Source: Triparma columacea (taxonomy: Eukaryota > Sar > Bolidophyceae > Parmales > Triparmaceae). Taken from it: DNA of 56,065 bases. This document shows positions 30,380 to 41,200 of the stretch, piece by piece (within the stretch, counting starts at the first letter, position 1; the number at the start of each line of letters is the position of its first letter). The position numbers were made by a program, and so were the translations under genes. The DNA lies in assembly GCA_030267965.1 (NCBI GenBank), contig BRYA01000001.1, forward strand, positions 6,698-62,762, written 5' to 3'. The notes under the pieces were generated by a model. The model searched no databases and was not told where the DNA came from. It was given only the letters and a program-made list of their open reading frames with translations.

Positions 30380-32493
30380 ATGCAGCAGCTGGCAAGAAAA
30401 GGTTTTCTCTTGCTCCTCCTGGGAGCATCAACAGCGCATGCTTTCGTATCACAGCCTTTAATACTAGTAGATTACTCGGAGAGGACCAGATTCATTTTGA
30501 AATATCGCTCAGAAGGCGAGCATTTAGACACGATTGACATACCGAAAGAATTCCGAAAAGAATTCCTCCCAAACATCGCTACACACACGTCCCCGACGAT
30601 CAAAACTCCTACTCCTAAATTGGTAGACGTTGGAGACACCACTGGTGGCGATACGGTGAGTAACTCGCACGTGGGAATTTGAAACATGGGGAGGCGGGAG
30701 AGAAACACTTGCCAGGAGAATTAGTTGGTCATTTCTCACCCCACTTCCTACATCCACAGATGATCCTAACGTCCATGGGATTCCTCCCTTACTCGCTCGA
30801 GACAGGAACAACCTCCTCGGCGTCCACAGAGCTCTTCTTCTCCCCCACCAAGAAGGATGTCACAGAATCCCTCGCCTCTCTCGAGGATCAAATGTCCAGC
30901 TACTTGTGCTCAGACTCTACTGCCAAGGTCGTAGAGGCGATACTTCAGGCCTCCAAGTACTCCCCTCTCTCAACCTCCCCTCACGACACGGCCAGGATTG
31001 CTGTGGGTTGCACCGAGTTCCTCCAGATCCTTGCTCTCTCGGAGATGAACGCAGACACACTTATAGGCGCGGCCTTCCACTACGCGTCGTCCGTCAACAC
31101 GCTCCTGACAAATAGCAGAAATCTCCGCTTCCACAACACGGACCGGGTGGACGCGGAGGCCCTTGAGTCAGAGTTCCTCCAGCACCTCGCTGGCACAGGC
31201 ATAGAGCGCTTCGGCACTGAGCCGGCTTCCATCGCCGTGAGCGCAGCGAGGCTGAGGAGGGTGGAAGTCATCGCATCCTCGGTCCAAGGACAGCCTTCCC
31301 AGAACAACTCAAGGAGGAGCCTTCTACTGGCGACAACGACCGACTGGAGAGCCCTCGCCATTCGGGTGAGCGGGTGCCTTTACAGGTTAAGGTTGCTGGA
31401 GAGGGTACACGAAGCCCACCCCACCGTCGCGAGAAGGAAGGAGTATGTGAAGGGAGCGAGGGAGGCGATGCACCTGTTTTCTCCCTTAGCAAAAAGATTA
31501 GGAATGCATCGGATAAAAACTGAGCTCGATGAGGCGGCTTTCAGGGCGGTTTACCCGAAGCAGAACAAATTAGTCATGGAGATGCTCGACGAAGCGGACT
31601 TAGGCGAGGGACTTTCCCAGGTTCTCGAGGAGGTTCAGAAGGGAGTCAAGAAAATACTCTTCGAGGACGACGTTTTCATTTCGGAGATCTCCTCCGTCAC
31701 AGTGACGGCGAGGAAAAAAGAGCCATTTTCGCTGTGGAAGAAAATGGTTAAACTGAGCAACGGCGAGCCTAGTATGAGCGACGTACCCGACGCTGTCGCA
31801 ATGCGGATAATAATCAAGGCCAGGCCGAAGGAGGGCGAGGAGCCGAGCGTCACGAGAGCGAGGGAAACTGCGCTTTGCTACTACGCGCAGGAGAAGGTAT
31901 TGCAGAAGTACCCCAAGGTCAACCCACAGAAGGCGAAGGACTATATCATGCATCCTAAAGATAACGGCTACCAGAGCCTCCACGCTACGTACAGCGTTCG
32001 TTGGCACGGGAAGAACTGGCCCTTCGAGGTCCAGGTTCGCAGCGAGGACATGCACAAGATTGCGGAGTACGGGCTGGCCGCGCACTGGGCTTACAAAGCT
32101 GGGGGAGAGGACGAGGTGGTGATGGAGAAAGAGGTGGGACCGATGGGGGCGTTCTTGAGGGGCGTCAGGGAGTACGACGAGAAGGTCGGGGGGGGGGGGA
32201 AAGAGGTGGAGAAACGGGAGGGGGTGGAGGAGGGCGAACAAAATAAGATCAGGGAGCCGTACTTGGACGCGCTGAGGCTAGACAAGAACGCGCTGCTCAG
32301 GGAGAGCGTTTTTGTCTTTGTAAACGGGGGAGACGAGGGGGATTTGTGTAGATTGCCAAAGGGAAGCACGGTCAAGGACGCGGTTGAGAGGATAAGCGAA
32401 GGCGAGGGGAAGAGGAAGTTCGTCTGTAATGGGGAACAGTGCGACGAGAGTCATAGGGTTATGAACGGGGACATCGTAGGTTGGATGGAGTAG
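30380..32493 (+). CDS. RSH: Plastid RelA/SpoT homologue, synthetase type
   Basis: Two exons (30380-30655 and 30760-32493) join in phase 0 to 669 residues. Residues 1-21 form a signal peptide ending AHA|FVSQP, with phenylalanine first in the transit peptide, so the protein should enter the plastid. An HD-type region follows. Its metal-binding residues are lost: the usual HD pair reads HY in IGAAFHYASS and the following ED is replaced. Then comes the linker AREAMHLFSPLAKRLGMHRIKTELDE and an intact-looking ppGpp synthetase (DVPDAVAMRIII, DNGYQSLHATY, FEVQVRSEDMHKIAEYGLAAHWAYK). A TGS-like end (SVFVFVNGGDEGD, RLPKGSTVKDAVERI) closes the protein, with no ACT domain. The enzyme likely makes (p)ppGpp from ATP and GTP or GDP to slow plastid gene expression, without hydrolysing it. 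Confidence 0.9.
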
Positions 32494-32591
32494 GAGGTGG
32501 GGGTTTATATCCGGTGTTGTAACATACTGTTGAATTGTATTTCTGAGAAAATTGGGTTTAACAAACAACATAATTACGTGGTGCATCCACA

Positions 32592-33636
32592 TTACTCGGG
32601 ATCTAATCTTATTCTGAAGCCCTTGTTGAATTGTTTCCCCGTCACAAAGAGGTCGTCGCTGCCCTTCATCTTCGCGATCCCGTTTAAGCAATCTGCCTCC
32701 TCATTCCTGTCCTTCTTGGGGTAGAGCTTCTTAAGGTCGTAGATGTGCTTGACGATGCCAGTCTCCACGTCGATCCTCACAATCACGTCGCTGTACCAAA
32801 CGTTCGCGAGGATGTCGCCATGGTACCATTCAAGCTCGTTGAGGAAACGGACGGGTCTTCCTTGGGACGTGCGAACTTCCATGCGCCGGAGCTCGGTCTT
32901 TGTGACGGAATCCCACACGAAGATGAAATTGCTGCCATCGCTGCGGGGAGGGGGGGGGGGAGGAGGGGTGAGCCTTGTCACTTGTCGAACATTGATCTTC
33001 AGGAGAGGCCGGAGGTTCATCGCCCCTCACCCACCTGACATACAAATTCCCCTCCCCATCCCCCGTGATGCCCCATCCCTCCCCCGTGTGGGTCTGATAC
33101 TTAAAGCTCAAGTCCTCCCTCTTCTCCAGCGTCGCCCCGTCGAACGCTAGACACGTCCTCTCCTTCCAGGTGAGCATGTACAACACCCCATCCTCACTTA
33201 AATGGACGCCCTCGGCAAAGTACTTGCCGTCAATTGCGGTCTTCTTTACAACCTCTCCCGTATCGTACTTCACTATCCTGACGTCTGACTTCCCGTACAA
33301 CCCTGCAGACTCTATAACAAGGGACTCATCATGAGAGGAGAAAACCAACCCTTGTGTGAAGGAGTTAATATCATGGCTGTGCGTCGATATCAGCTTATAG
33401 CTCCCTCCATTTGTAACAATAGCCGAACTGATAGTGTCGATCGGCTTAGAGGACGTCCCATCCACCGAAACTGTAGTTTCACCAATTCTCTCCGAAGATG
33501 ATGATCCCCCAATTGATGAAATCCAGCCAAGGAGCAGGAGAAGAGAGCCAAAGATACTAATAGCCATCACCCTGGGATGAATTTTCAAGCGAGATCCCTT
33601 ATTTTTGTCGTCACTTGAGATTTCAAACTTTTCCAT
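32592..33636 (-). CDS. Glutaminyl-peptide cyclotransferase, plant/bacterial type
   Basis: Two exons (33636-33035 and 32940-32592) join in phase 2 to 316 residues. A short cytoplasmic head is followed by a signal anchor (MAISIFGSLLLLLGWI), and the rest faces the secretory lumen. The catalytic part matches the five-bladed propeller glutamine cyclotransferase family: SHDINSFTQGLVF, DGKYFAEGVHL, LYMLTWKER, HTGEGWGITGD, VRFLNELEWYHGDILANVWY and CLNGIAK. These enzymes turn N-terminal Gln into pyroglutamate on secreted peptides and proteins, protecting them from aminopeptidases. The donor at 33034 reads GTGGGT, and another GTGAGG lies four bases on; the first keeps phase with the GCAG acceptor. Its 3' end faces the RSH gene 98 bp away. 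Confidence 0.87.
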
Positions 33637-33780
33637 CTTTGCTCTTCCTCTTCCTCTTCCTCTTCCTCTTCCTCTTCCTCAACCTCTTCCTCTACGTCTA
33701 GTTTTCTGAGGACTACGGGAACGGCCTCACAAAAAAGAAAAACAAATGTTAATGGAAAAACCGATGATTGATTGATGATC

Positions 33781-34983
33781 CTATGGGTCAAATACACTCA
33801 CGTTCTTGCTGCTCATCAGATCTCCCCCGTCCATAACCCATTCCCCCTCGTTGCTCACCCAGAAATCATTCTGGATGTGACCATGGTTGACCCAAAGGTC
33901 GCCTTCCCCATTCCCACTCGCCTTGTTCCCCACGAATATGTTGCTATCTGCGTGGTTGCTCGCATCCGCATTCCCCCCCCCGCTACTTATGCCCTTCTTC
34001 AAGTTCTTCACGACCCTGTTGTTCGCAATTATATTGCCTGTCACCGGTCCAACCGTCAGGGAGTATAGCTCAATCCCGTTCGTGTTATGGCTTACACTGT
34101 TGTTAAAAATGAAGTTTCCGCTCGCCGTCTCCTCAACAAAGATGCCTTGCCCGTACTCCCCCCCGGTGTTGTATTCGACCACATTGGAGTACGCAGTCGA
34201 GCCAGAGGTGTAGGCGTCAAAGTCAAGCGCGTGGCCCACGCACCTGGTGATGATATTGTCGTGGATGAGTGCAGCACTTGTTGCTATTGTCCACACACAT
34301 CTTCCTGCAACGTCTTCCCCATCGACTGTAGACTTTGCCAGTTCGTGCCTTGAACCGCCACGAATCGTAACGGTGGACTTCCACGCCTCATTGACGTGGG
34401 AAATCGCTTTCACATTCCTGATCGAGTTGTGGGCGCCGTTGAGAATTCGGATGCACTCCCAGCCATCCTCGTGACCCCTTGCATCAAAGGTCCCCCCGAT
34501 GACGGCTGAGAATGAAACGTCAACTAAGCCAACGAGAGAGGGAAGGGAAGAGTCGTCGTCCGAAGAGGTTGGAGCAGCAGTGGCGTTGGGTGCCAGCGCC
34601 ATTGAAGTCCCTTTCTCGAGGCTCAGGACAAACATGGATGGAAGGAGCAAGGGCTCATCAACGAGGTACTCCCCTCCAGACAGGAGAAGGTAACGCAAGT
34701 TGGAGGCGTTGAAGTACGTGATCTTGCTAATATCCGCCTCGTTTACCTCCGGGTACATGGAATCTACCACTTTCTGGATTGTTGATGCATAAAACCCAAC
34801 CTCTTGAGGTTTTCCATCTGGTTTCGTGAGCTTTCCGGCATCAATTCGAAGAGTCATCCCATCGACGATCGCTAGAGAGGTCTGAAACTGGATGCTAAAA
34901 GCGATCAGGAGGAGGAGAGGAACAACAAGGCTACCACCAGTTGTTGGAAAGCTTGCAAATAAAGCATGCTGAGAAGCGGTCAT
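33781..34983 (-). CDS. Secreted right-handed beta-helix protein
   Basis: A single exon of 400 residues. A signal peptide (SLVVPLLLLIAFSIQF, ending near TSLA) leads to a region containing SGGEYLVDEPLLLPSMFVLSL, VIGGTFDARGHEDGW and then repeating N/D-rich rungs such as NSIRNVKAISH, HDNIITRCVGHALDFDAY, FIFNNSVSHNTNGIELY and NIIANNRVVKN, typical of parallel beta-helix (pectate-lyase-like or NosD-like) folds. Such proteins bind or cut polysaccharides. I cannot see a clear catalytic set. The protein at 50901-53694 is a longer paralogue with the same order of motifs (for example TRCVGHALDFDAY against [13 protein letters not shown]). Likely extracellular or wall-associated. Confidence 0.83.
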   Translation of the reverse strand: MTASQHALFASFPTTGGSLVVPLLLLIAFSIQFQTSLAIVDGMTLRIDAGKLTKPDGKPQEVGFYASTIQKVVDSMYPEVNEADISKITYFNASNLRYLLLSGGEYLVDEPLLLPSMFVLSLEKGTSMALAPNATAAPTSSDDDSSLPSLVGLVDVSFSAVIGGTFDARGHEDGWECIRILNGAHNSIRNVKAISHVNEAWKSTVTIRGGSRHELAKSTVDGEDVAGRCVWTIATSAALIHDNIITRCVGHALDFDAYTSGSTAYSNVVEYNTGGEYGQGIFVEETASGNFIFNNSVSHNTNGIELYSLTVGPVTGNIIANNRVVKNLKKGISSGGGNADASNHADSNIFVGNKASGNGEGDLWVNHGHIQNDFWVSNEGEWVMDGGDLMSSKNVSVFDP

Positions 34984-35223
34984 CGTAGTTTGTTAACTCT
35001 AGTTGTGTACTTTGGTAGGCCGGGTGTGATGACAAGGTTATCGAACCAAGCACTATTCAAATAGGCCTTTGGTTTTTCGTTTCTCTTATAAGTTTGGGAG
35101 CAAAAGTAAGTAAGTTAAGTGACAAACATATCCTTTTTATACACAGGGTTGATGAGGTTATTAGGTCGTCGTTCCGCTCCTCCCGCTCGTTCCTCCCTCC
35201 TCCCTCCCCCCCCGTCCCCCTAT

Positions 35224-37916
35224 TTATTTGTCTAATTTCCTTATATGACTCCTCAAGCTCCTGTCAAAACTGTGCAGCCAACTTCCGTCTAAAACACTCC
35301 CACTTGTGACTCCTCTCTTCTTTTTCAATTTCGGGATAGACGGCAATCCAATGGCGCTTGCTCTCTTTGCTTTTTCCCTCTCAACCCTTGCCCTCTCGTC
35401 CTCATCCTTCCTCTTCAAGTCCTTCATTAGCCCATCCCTCAGGGATGCCTGTTCCTTCATCATCCTGACGAAGTCGTTCTCTCCCTCTTCAATCTCTGGG
35501 ACCTTTTTTGCCCTGTCCTGCTTCTTCTTCCATAGATGCATCTTCTTCGCGTGCTCCTGCTCGCGGATGTGAATGTTGTCGATCCTGTACCTCCTGACAA
35601 TCTTCTCCAGCTCATAAGCCTCGATCTCCCCATCCCCCGAATCGTCGATAATGTTTATCAACGCCTTCACCTCGGTCTTGTTGCACTTGATTCCGATGGC
35701 TTGTAGCATTTTGAAGAATTCCTTTCTGCCAAGAGCCCCGTCGCCACTCTTGTCAAACCCACTCTTACCAAATAAATCAATTATCCTTTGCCCCGACTTG
35801 TGCATGTAAACGTCCAGACCCATCAAGACAGTGATAGCCCCGGTCTCACTAAGCTTCATCAACCTCCCCTTCACCTCTTGGTCGTACTTGAATTTCTTAT
35901 CTTCCTCCTTCTTCTTCCTTGCCGCAACCAAACCCTCCTTTTTCTTGGCGAATTTCTCCGCCCCGCTGGTCGACATTTCAGTTAACCCCTCCCTAAGTTC
36001 GTCCAGCACAATGTGACCGCTCCTGTCCTTGTCAATGAACTGGAACAAGTTTTTAATTGTCATTTTGTTCTCGTCCATGAAGTCTGTCATCCGACACATG
36101 ATTGCCCCCGCCTTCCTCGCGTCCCTTATGGCCTTGGGCGTCTGCTTCGAGCGCTTAATGCCCTCCTTAATCTCATCGAGTGTCAGCTCGTTGTCTCCAC
36201 TTGGGTCGAGGTAACGAATGAGGGTAATAAGTTCATCTTCCGTGAATTTTTGCTGCTTCCCCACAATCGTGTCCGCCAAGCTCTTTATTCCGGCCTTGAT
36301 TTCCAACGTACCGAGCTTGCCGTCGCCCTTTCCGGCAGCATTCTTGTCCACACCGGCAAACCACGCGTCGACGCTTGTCATGGCATCCCCCAGCATTTTC
36401 TCAAACCTCCTTACCATGACCTGCCCTTGGCTGTCCTGGGCTGCACTAGCCTGGGACCTTCGCCCTCGCCGAAAGGCGGCCTCGAGTTCATCCTGCGTAA
36501 TACTCCCATCCCCGGCTCCCTCACCATCGCCGATGTTGTCGATGAACTTGACAACCATCCTAATCTCCTTGGCCGTGAAGCCCCCGGCGTCGCTCTTCCT
36601 GTCGATCTTAGTGGCTTTTTTCGTGTCTGCCTTCCCTGAGCCCTTCCCTGAGCCCAACCACTTTGAGTTCTCTAGCCCCTTGCTGGCCCTAAGCGCCCCA
36701 GTGATGCTGTCAAGGTACAATGCCTCGCTTTCCACGTGCTCGTTTACCTCGGGAAGGCTAGGAGGAGCAAGCATTAAAGCAGGAACCTGTTGTGTGGGAA
36801 GCGACGATCGAAGTTAGTTAGCAATAAGTCATGTCGTGCTTCAACTCATTCAGCGACTCGCTTCGGTCGCCGTAATTCGCCCTTTCTCCCCTCCTCACCT
36901 CCAATATTTTGTGCTCCTGGCTCATCGAAAATGTTTCCTCTACTGTCAGGCCCTTCCTATCCGGTCTCATACCCTCATATGCCGTATTGGCTCCGGGACG
37001 ACTGATGGGGTCGTTATATTGCATGTTCTCGTCGAGCATCCGAAGTCCCCTTTCCGATATGGACGTTGGGCGGGCTCGTTGGTTGTACGGGTACACGTTA
37101 GTCCAGTCGTCTATGGCTAAATTTTTGTTTCCCAATTCTCTTGAAACGTGACTCCGGTTGTCGTCAAAGGAACTAGCAATGGAGTCGTAGTCGCTCATTT
37201 CAGATATTAGGGACTGTAAGCTGACATCGTCGTCGTCGATCCACATGTTTCGCTGTCCCATGCGGCGGCGCGAGGAATTCTTCGAGTTTCGCGTTGACGC
37301 CCGGGAGCCCTTTGACCTCGTGGACTTGGCAGTAGACTTTCGACTCTTGGACGTGGTGGGCTTCGTCCCAGCGCTACCTTCATCAGTTAGGAGAGTGGAA
37401 TCGTCGCTAAAGGCGAGGCTGCCCATGTCGGTAGGTGACGCGCGGCCTTCAGCTTTCACCTTTTTGGCGGGGGAGGGCTGCTTCATCTCCATCAGGTGGA
37501 TCACCTCACGGGAGCGAGCCATGCTGGGGTCTGCCGTAGCCTCCTTGGCGGAAGGTTTTATCAATCCTGTAGTAGAGGGGTTGCAGAGATGCGGGGAATG
37601 GTCAGTCTATCGTGCAGCTACAACATCCAAGAGTCGAGCCTCCTAATATTCAGTGCTCCAGCAGTACTCAGCCCTCACCTGGTATCGGAGCCCCAGCCCC
37701 AAACCCAGCCCCCGCGGCCTTCTTCTTCTTTCTCTTCCTTCGCTTCTTCCCTCTCTTCTTCCCTTGGGCAGGCATACCCTGCGGAAAGCTCGGCCTTCCA
37801 GAGGTGGACATGGCATCAACCCTCATGCTCAACGCATTGGAGAGGTGGGGTGCCACAGTTTTGGGTTGATCCTCCACGTCAAACGTCACGTCGGACGATA
37901 CCGAGGTGTCGTCCAT
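35224..37916 (-). CDS. Multi-EF-hand calcium-binding protein
   Basis: Three exons join to 822 residues: 37916-37679, 37566-36899 and 36786-35224. Phases 1 and 0 are kept. The first 300 residues are disordered, with basic runs (KKRGKKRRKRKKKK) and Ser-rich parts. Residues 360-700 contain at least four canonical EF-hand loops: DPSGDNELTLDE, DKDRSGHIVLDE, DKSGDGALGRKE and DDSGDGEIEAYE. Two irregular ones lie earlier (around GDGEGAGDGSITQDELEAAF and GKGDGKLGTLEI). The last 120 residues form a charged helix ending RSHIRKLDK. It has no kinase domain, membrane segment or signal peptide. It is probably a cytoplasmic or cytoskeletal calcium sensor, similar to EF-hand proteins common in algae with flagella. 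The second intron carries a GCGACCGAAGCGAG and CTTCGATCGTCGC pair. Confidence 0.83.
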
Positions 37917-38212
37917 CCCAGAGACTCGGTCGAGCGTTTAATAGAACCTGTTGCTGCTCCTCTGTTGCGCCTTCAGTTGTGCTCCGTTGTCAACTGAGGG
38001 AGGGCAAAGCAGAAAGCAGATTTGGCCATTTGTTAGGAAGTATCGGAAATAAAAATTAAACCTCATTTCAGAGAGTCAGGGACGACACAACGAGAAAAAA
38101 GACGTATTTGCCCCGGCCGCCCGTCCGACATTTCTCTCCCCTGGCCCTCTGAGCTCCCCTATCCCTGCCCTCCCCAACAACAACCTCCCATCCCCCGAGG
38201 CTTCGAATACAT

Positions 38213-41200
38213 ATGGGCTCCCCATTTTCAGAATCGGTCCGACTGGACCTTGGGCTTTGTGATGACGAGTCGACTTTTCCTCCTCCGAACCTCCTGTCTT
38301 CTCGTGCTCGTCCCAGACGGCGGCTCAGGCTACCCCAGCTCCTCCTCACCCTCCTACTCGTCCTCCTCTCCCTGCCCTCCTCTCTGTCTGTGACTCTAAT
38401 ACTGGGAACGCAACCGTCCCTTGCGATTGGTGGGGAGCCCTTTGGTGTTCAGCCTGTTGTAAACTTTCTCGACGACGGTGGAAACCTGGATTCGACCTTC
38501 TCAGGCTTTGCCTATGCAACGATACAAGAAAGTTTAACAGGCTTCGAGTCGTTGTATTACGCCGGTTCATCTACCAACATTGACAACATGGTTGCTGTCG
38601 TTGATGGGCGGGCAACTTTTTCTGGTCTCACGCTGAATGAGGCCGGTAGTGGGTACAAGCTGCGTTTCATTGGGCTTGACTCATCAAATACGCCCTTTGC
38701 GTATGCAGATTCGCAGTCTTTCGCCGTTGTCGCAGGACCTGCGCATCAAATATCAATCGCGCGCCACCCAGCTTCCGCCACGGGCGGTAGTTCTTTCAGA
38801 ACTCAGCCTGTTGTCAATATGGAGGACAGGGGCGGGAATGTGTTGACAACCTTTTCAGGTGAGATTATGACGTTGATGTTGTTTGCGCCGTGTGCTTCCG
38901 TGCTCACTCTTAAACGCAACTCTCTTCGCTGGTTACACAACACACAGGATCTGAAACCGTCACAGTGAGCATGTACAACAACAATGACGTTACTCTCAGA
39001 ACCTTCGTAGATGGAGGGCTGACTGCTAACTTTTACTCCGGTGTTGCCTCTTTTGGAGGTTTGTATATTAATGAAGCTGGAGGGCCCTACACTCTTCAAT
39101 TTACCTACTCCGGCACACTATCAGGAAGCACTTCAAGGTGAGATTGGACTGGCTGCCGTCAACAGGGTGGGCTGTCATCAACGGATTGACTCGATGTTAA
39201 CCTCTTCCTCTCCTCCTCCGTTCCTTCTCCCCCCCCAACTCCCTTATTTATTCGTCGCAGGCTGAGTTACTCCTTCACTGTTGGCATCGGGGCTGCAGCG
39301 GGCCTCACCTTTCAAAAAACAGTCTCTGCCTTTCCCGTGTATGGAGGGCAGTCGTTCAAGCAGCAGCCCAAGCTAACGCTGGTGGACGCCGGAGGCAACA
39401 CGCTCGTCGGAGACTCATCTAGTCAGGTGAGCTGTGATAAGATGAGATGAGCAGTAAAAAAAAAAAATCGAGCGCAGACGAGACGCCCTTGCAAGCCTCC
39501 TCCTGGACAGCTCTTCTGTTATTTCTCACCCACCATATCACATCCAACTCTCTCCGCGACTCCCTTTGCTCGTATCAGATCTCTGTCAGCATCTTCGACA
39601 ATCCTGCGAACGCTATTTTAACCCCAACCGCAGACTCCACTGTCACTGTTCTCAAGGGCATCGTGACGTTTAACAACCTGGTCATCGACAAGGCCGGTCT
39701 GGGGTTTAGCCTAAAGTTTGATTTGGTAGGCTCCAGTGTCACTGTGTTATCGACGAAGTTCGATGTGTCAAATGGGCCTGCCTCGGTACTCTCTATCGCC
39801 CAAGCGCCCGGCGATGCCTGGGCCGGTGGCCAGCCCTTCCAGACTCAGCCACGCATAGAACTCCAGGACTCTGGAGGGAATGTTATCACCACGGACTCGG
39901 CAACGTCAGTTACTTGCGTTGTTGTTCCGTCCCTTGCATCTACAAATAGCCTTGTTGTTACCACGTTGTCGAGCGCGCTGGTCAATGTCACGGATGTCAG
40001 GTACAGCGCCGCGACGTTGGCAAAGATGAATGTCGAGGTGAGATGAGACAAGGAGCGAAGCATCGAGCTGACAAATAATAACGCCAGCAACGGCGAAAGA
40101 AATTGCATAAGCCCGTACTTCTGTACAAGACGCGCCCCCCCTTACCCGCCAAATTGTCGCCCCCTTTCTCTATTCGCTTCACTCGTGCAGTCTCTCGGCC
40201 CTGGAGACAGTGTTGTGGTGGACATTGAGTTCTCACATGAAGTCACGGCAACATATACTTCAACTGCTCCGTACCTCGAGCTGACACACGATGACGCCGC
40301 TAACGCGCGGAAAGCGAGGGCCGTCATTACGAACCCCAATACGAGAGCCAAAACGCTGTCTTTTGAGTACGTCATCGGCAGTGACCTCGCCACCCCCGAT
40401 GTCGGTTTTTATGGAGTGGACTCGCTCAAGCTCGGCGATGGCACTATAAAGGACAATCTTCTCCGTGCTGTAAACGATACCTTCAGAATAAATACAGGAA
40501 CGAAAACTGCCCTCAGGAACGATCCTGGGACCCTCAACATCTCTCCCGATGCCCCCAAGGTCCAAAAGATTGAGTCGTCTATTCCCAGGGGAGAATACGG
40601 AGCAGGGCACAAGATCACCCTTGACCTCAACTTCACCCGAAGCGTTAAGGTCACCGGAACCCCGAAGATCCCCCTCTGGGTCAACCATACTGTTAACGTC
40701 ATAAGGACAAACACCACAGGGAATATTACTGCAGGGAGCACCTTCAGCCTCACGTACGGCACGGCGTCGAGAAACTTCATTCCCTTTGACACCACTGCGT
40801 CTCAGCTCAAAACTTACATTGAAGGCATGGCGTCGGTTTCTGGAACGGTTTGTGTTATGCGGGAAGACGCCTATGCGTTGCCCTGGGACATTCCTGGGAC
40901 GGGTGGACCCTATGACACTCACAACTGGAAGTACAAACACATGCGTCCCTTCTCTAATGGCAACGGATACAATTGGGTAATCCAGTTCAACAGTCTGGAG
41001 GACGACCCGAGTCTCGGTTTCACGGTCGACTATTCGGGCATGTCCTTCTCTAAGACCAAAGGGCCCCACAATGGTAACCAGGGCACAATGCTAGCTGAGA
41101 CGGTTGAGGTCGGGAAGCCCGACAGTCAGTATGCGACTTATGACGTCTCGACAGACGCCGTTACAGCGAGCTATGACCATACATGCCTGAATCGATTCGC

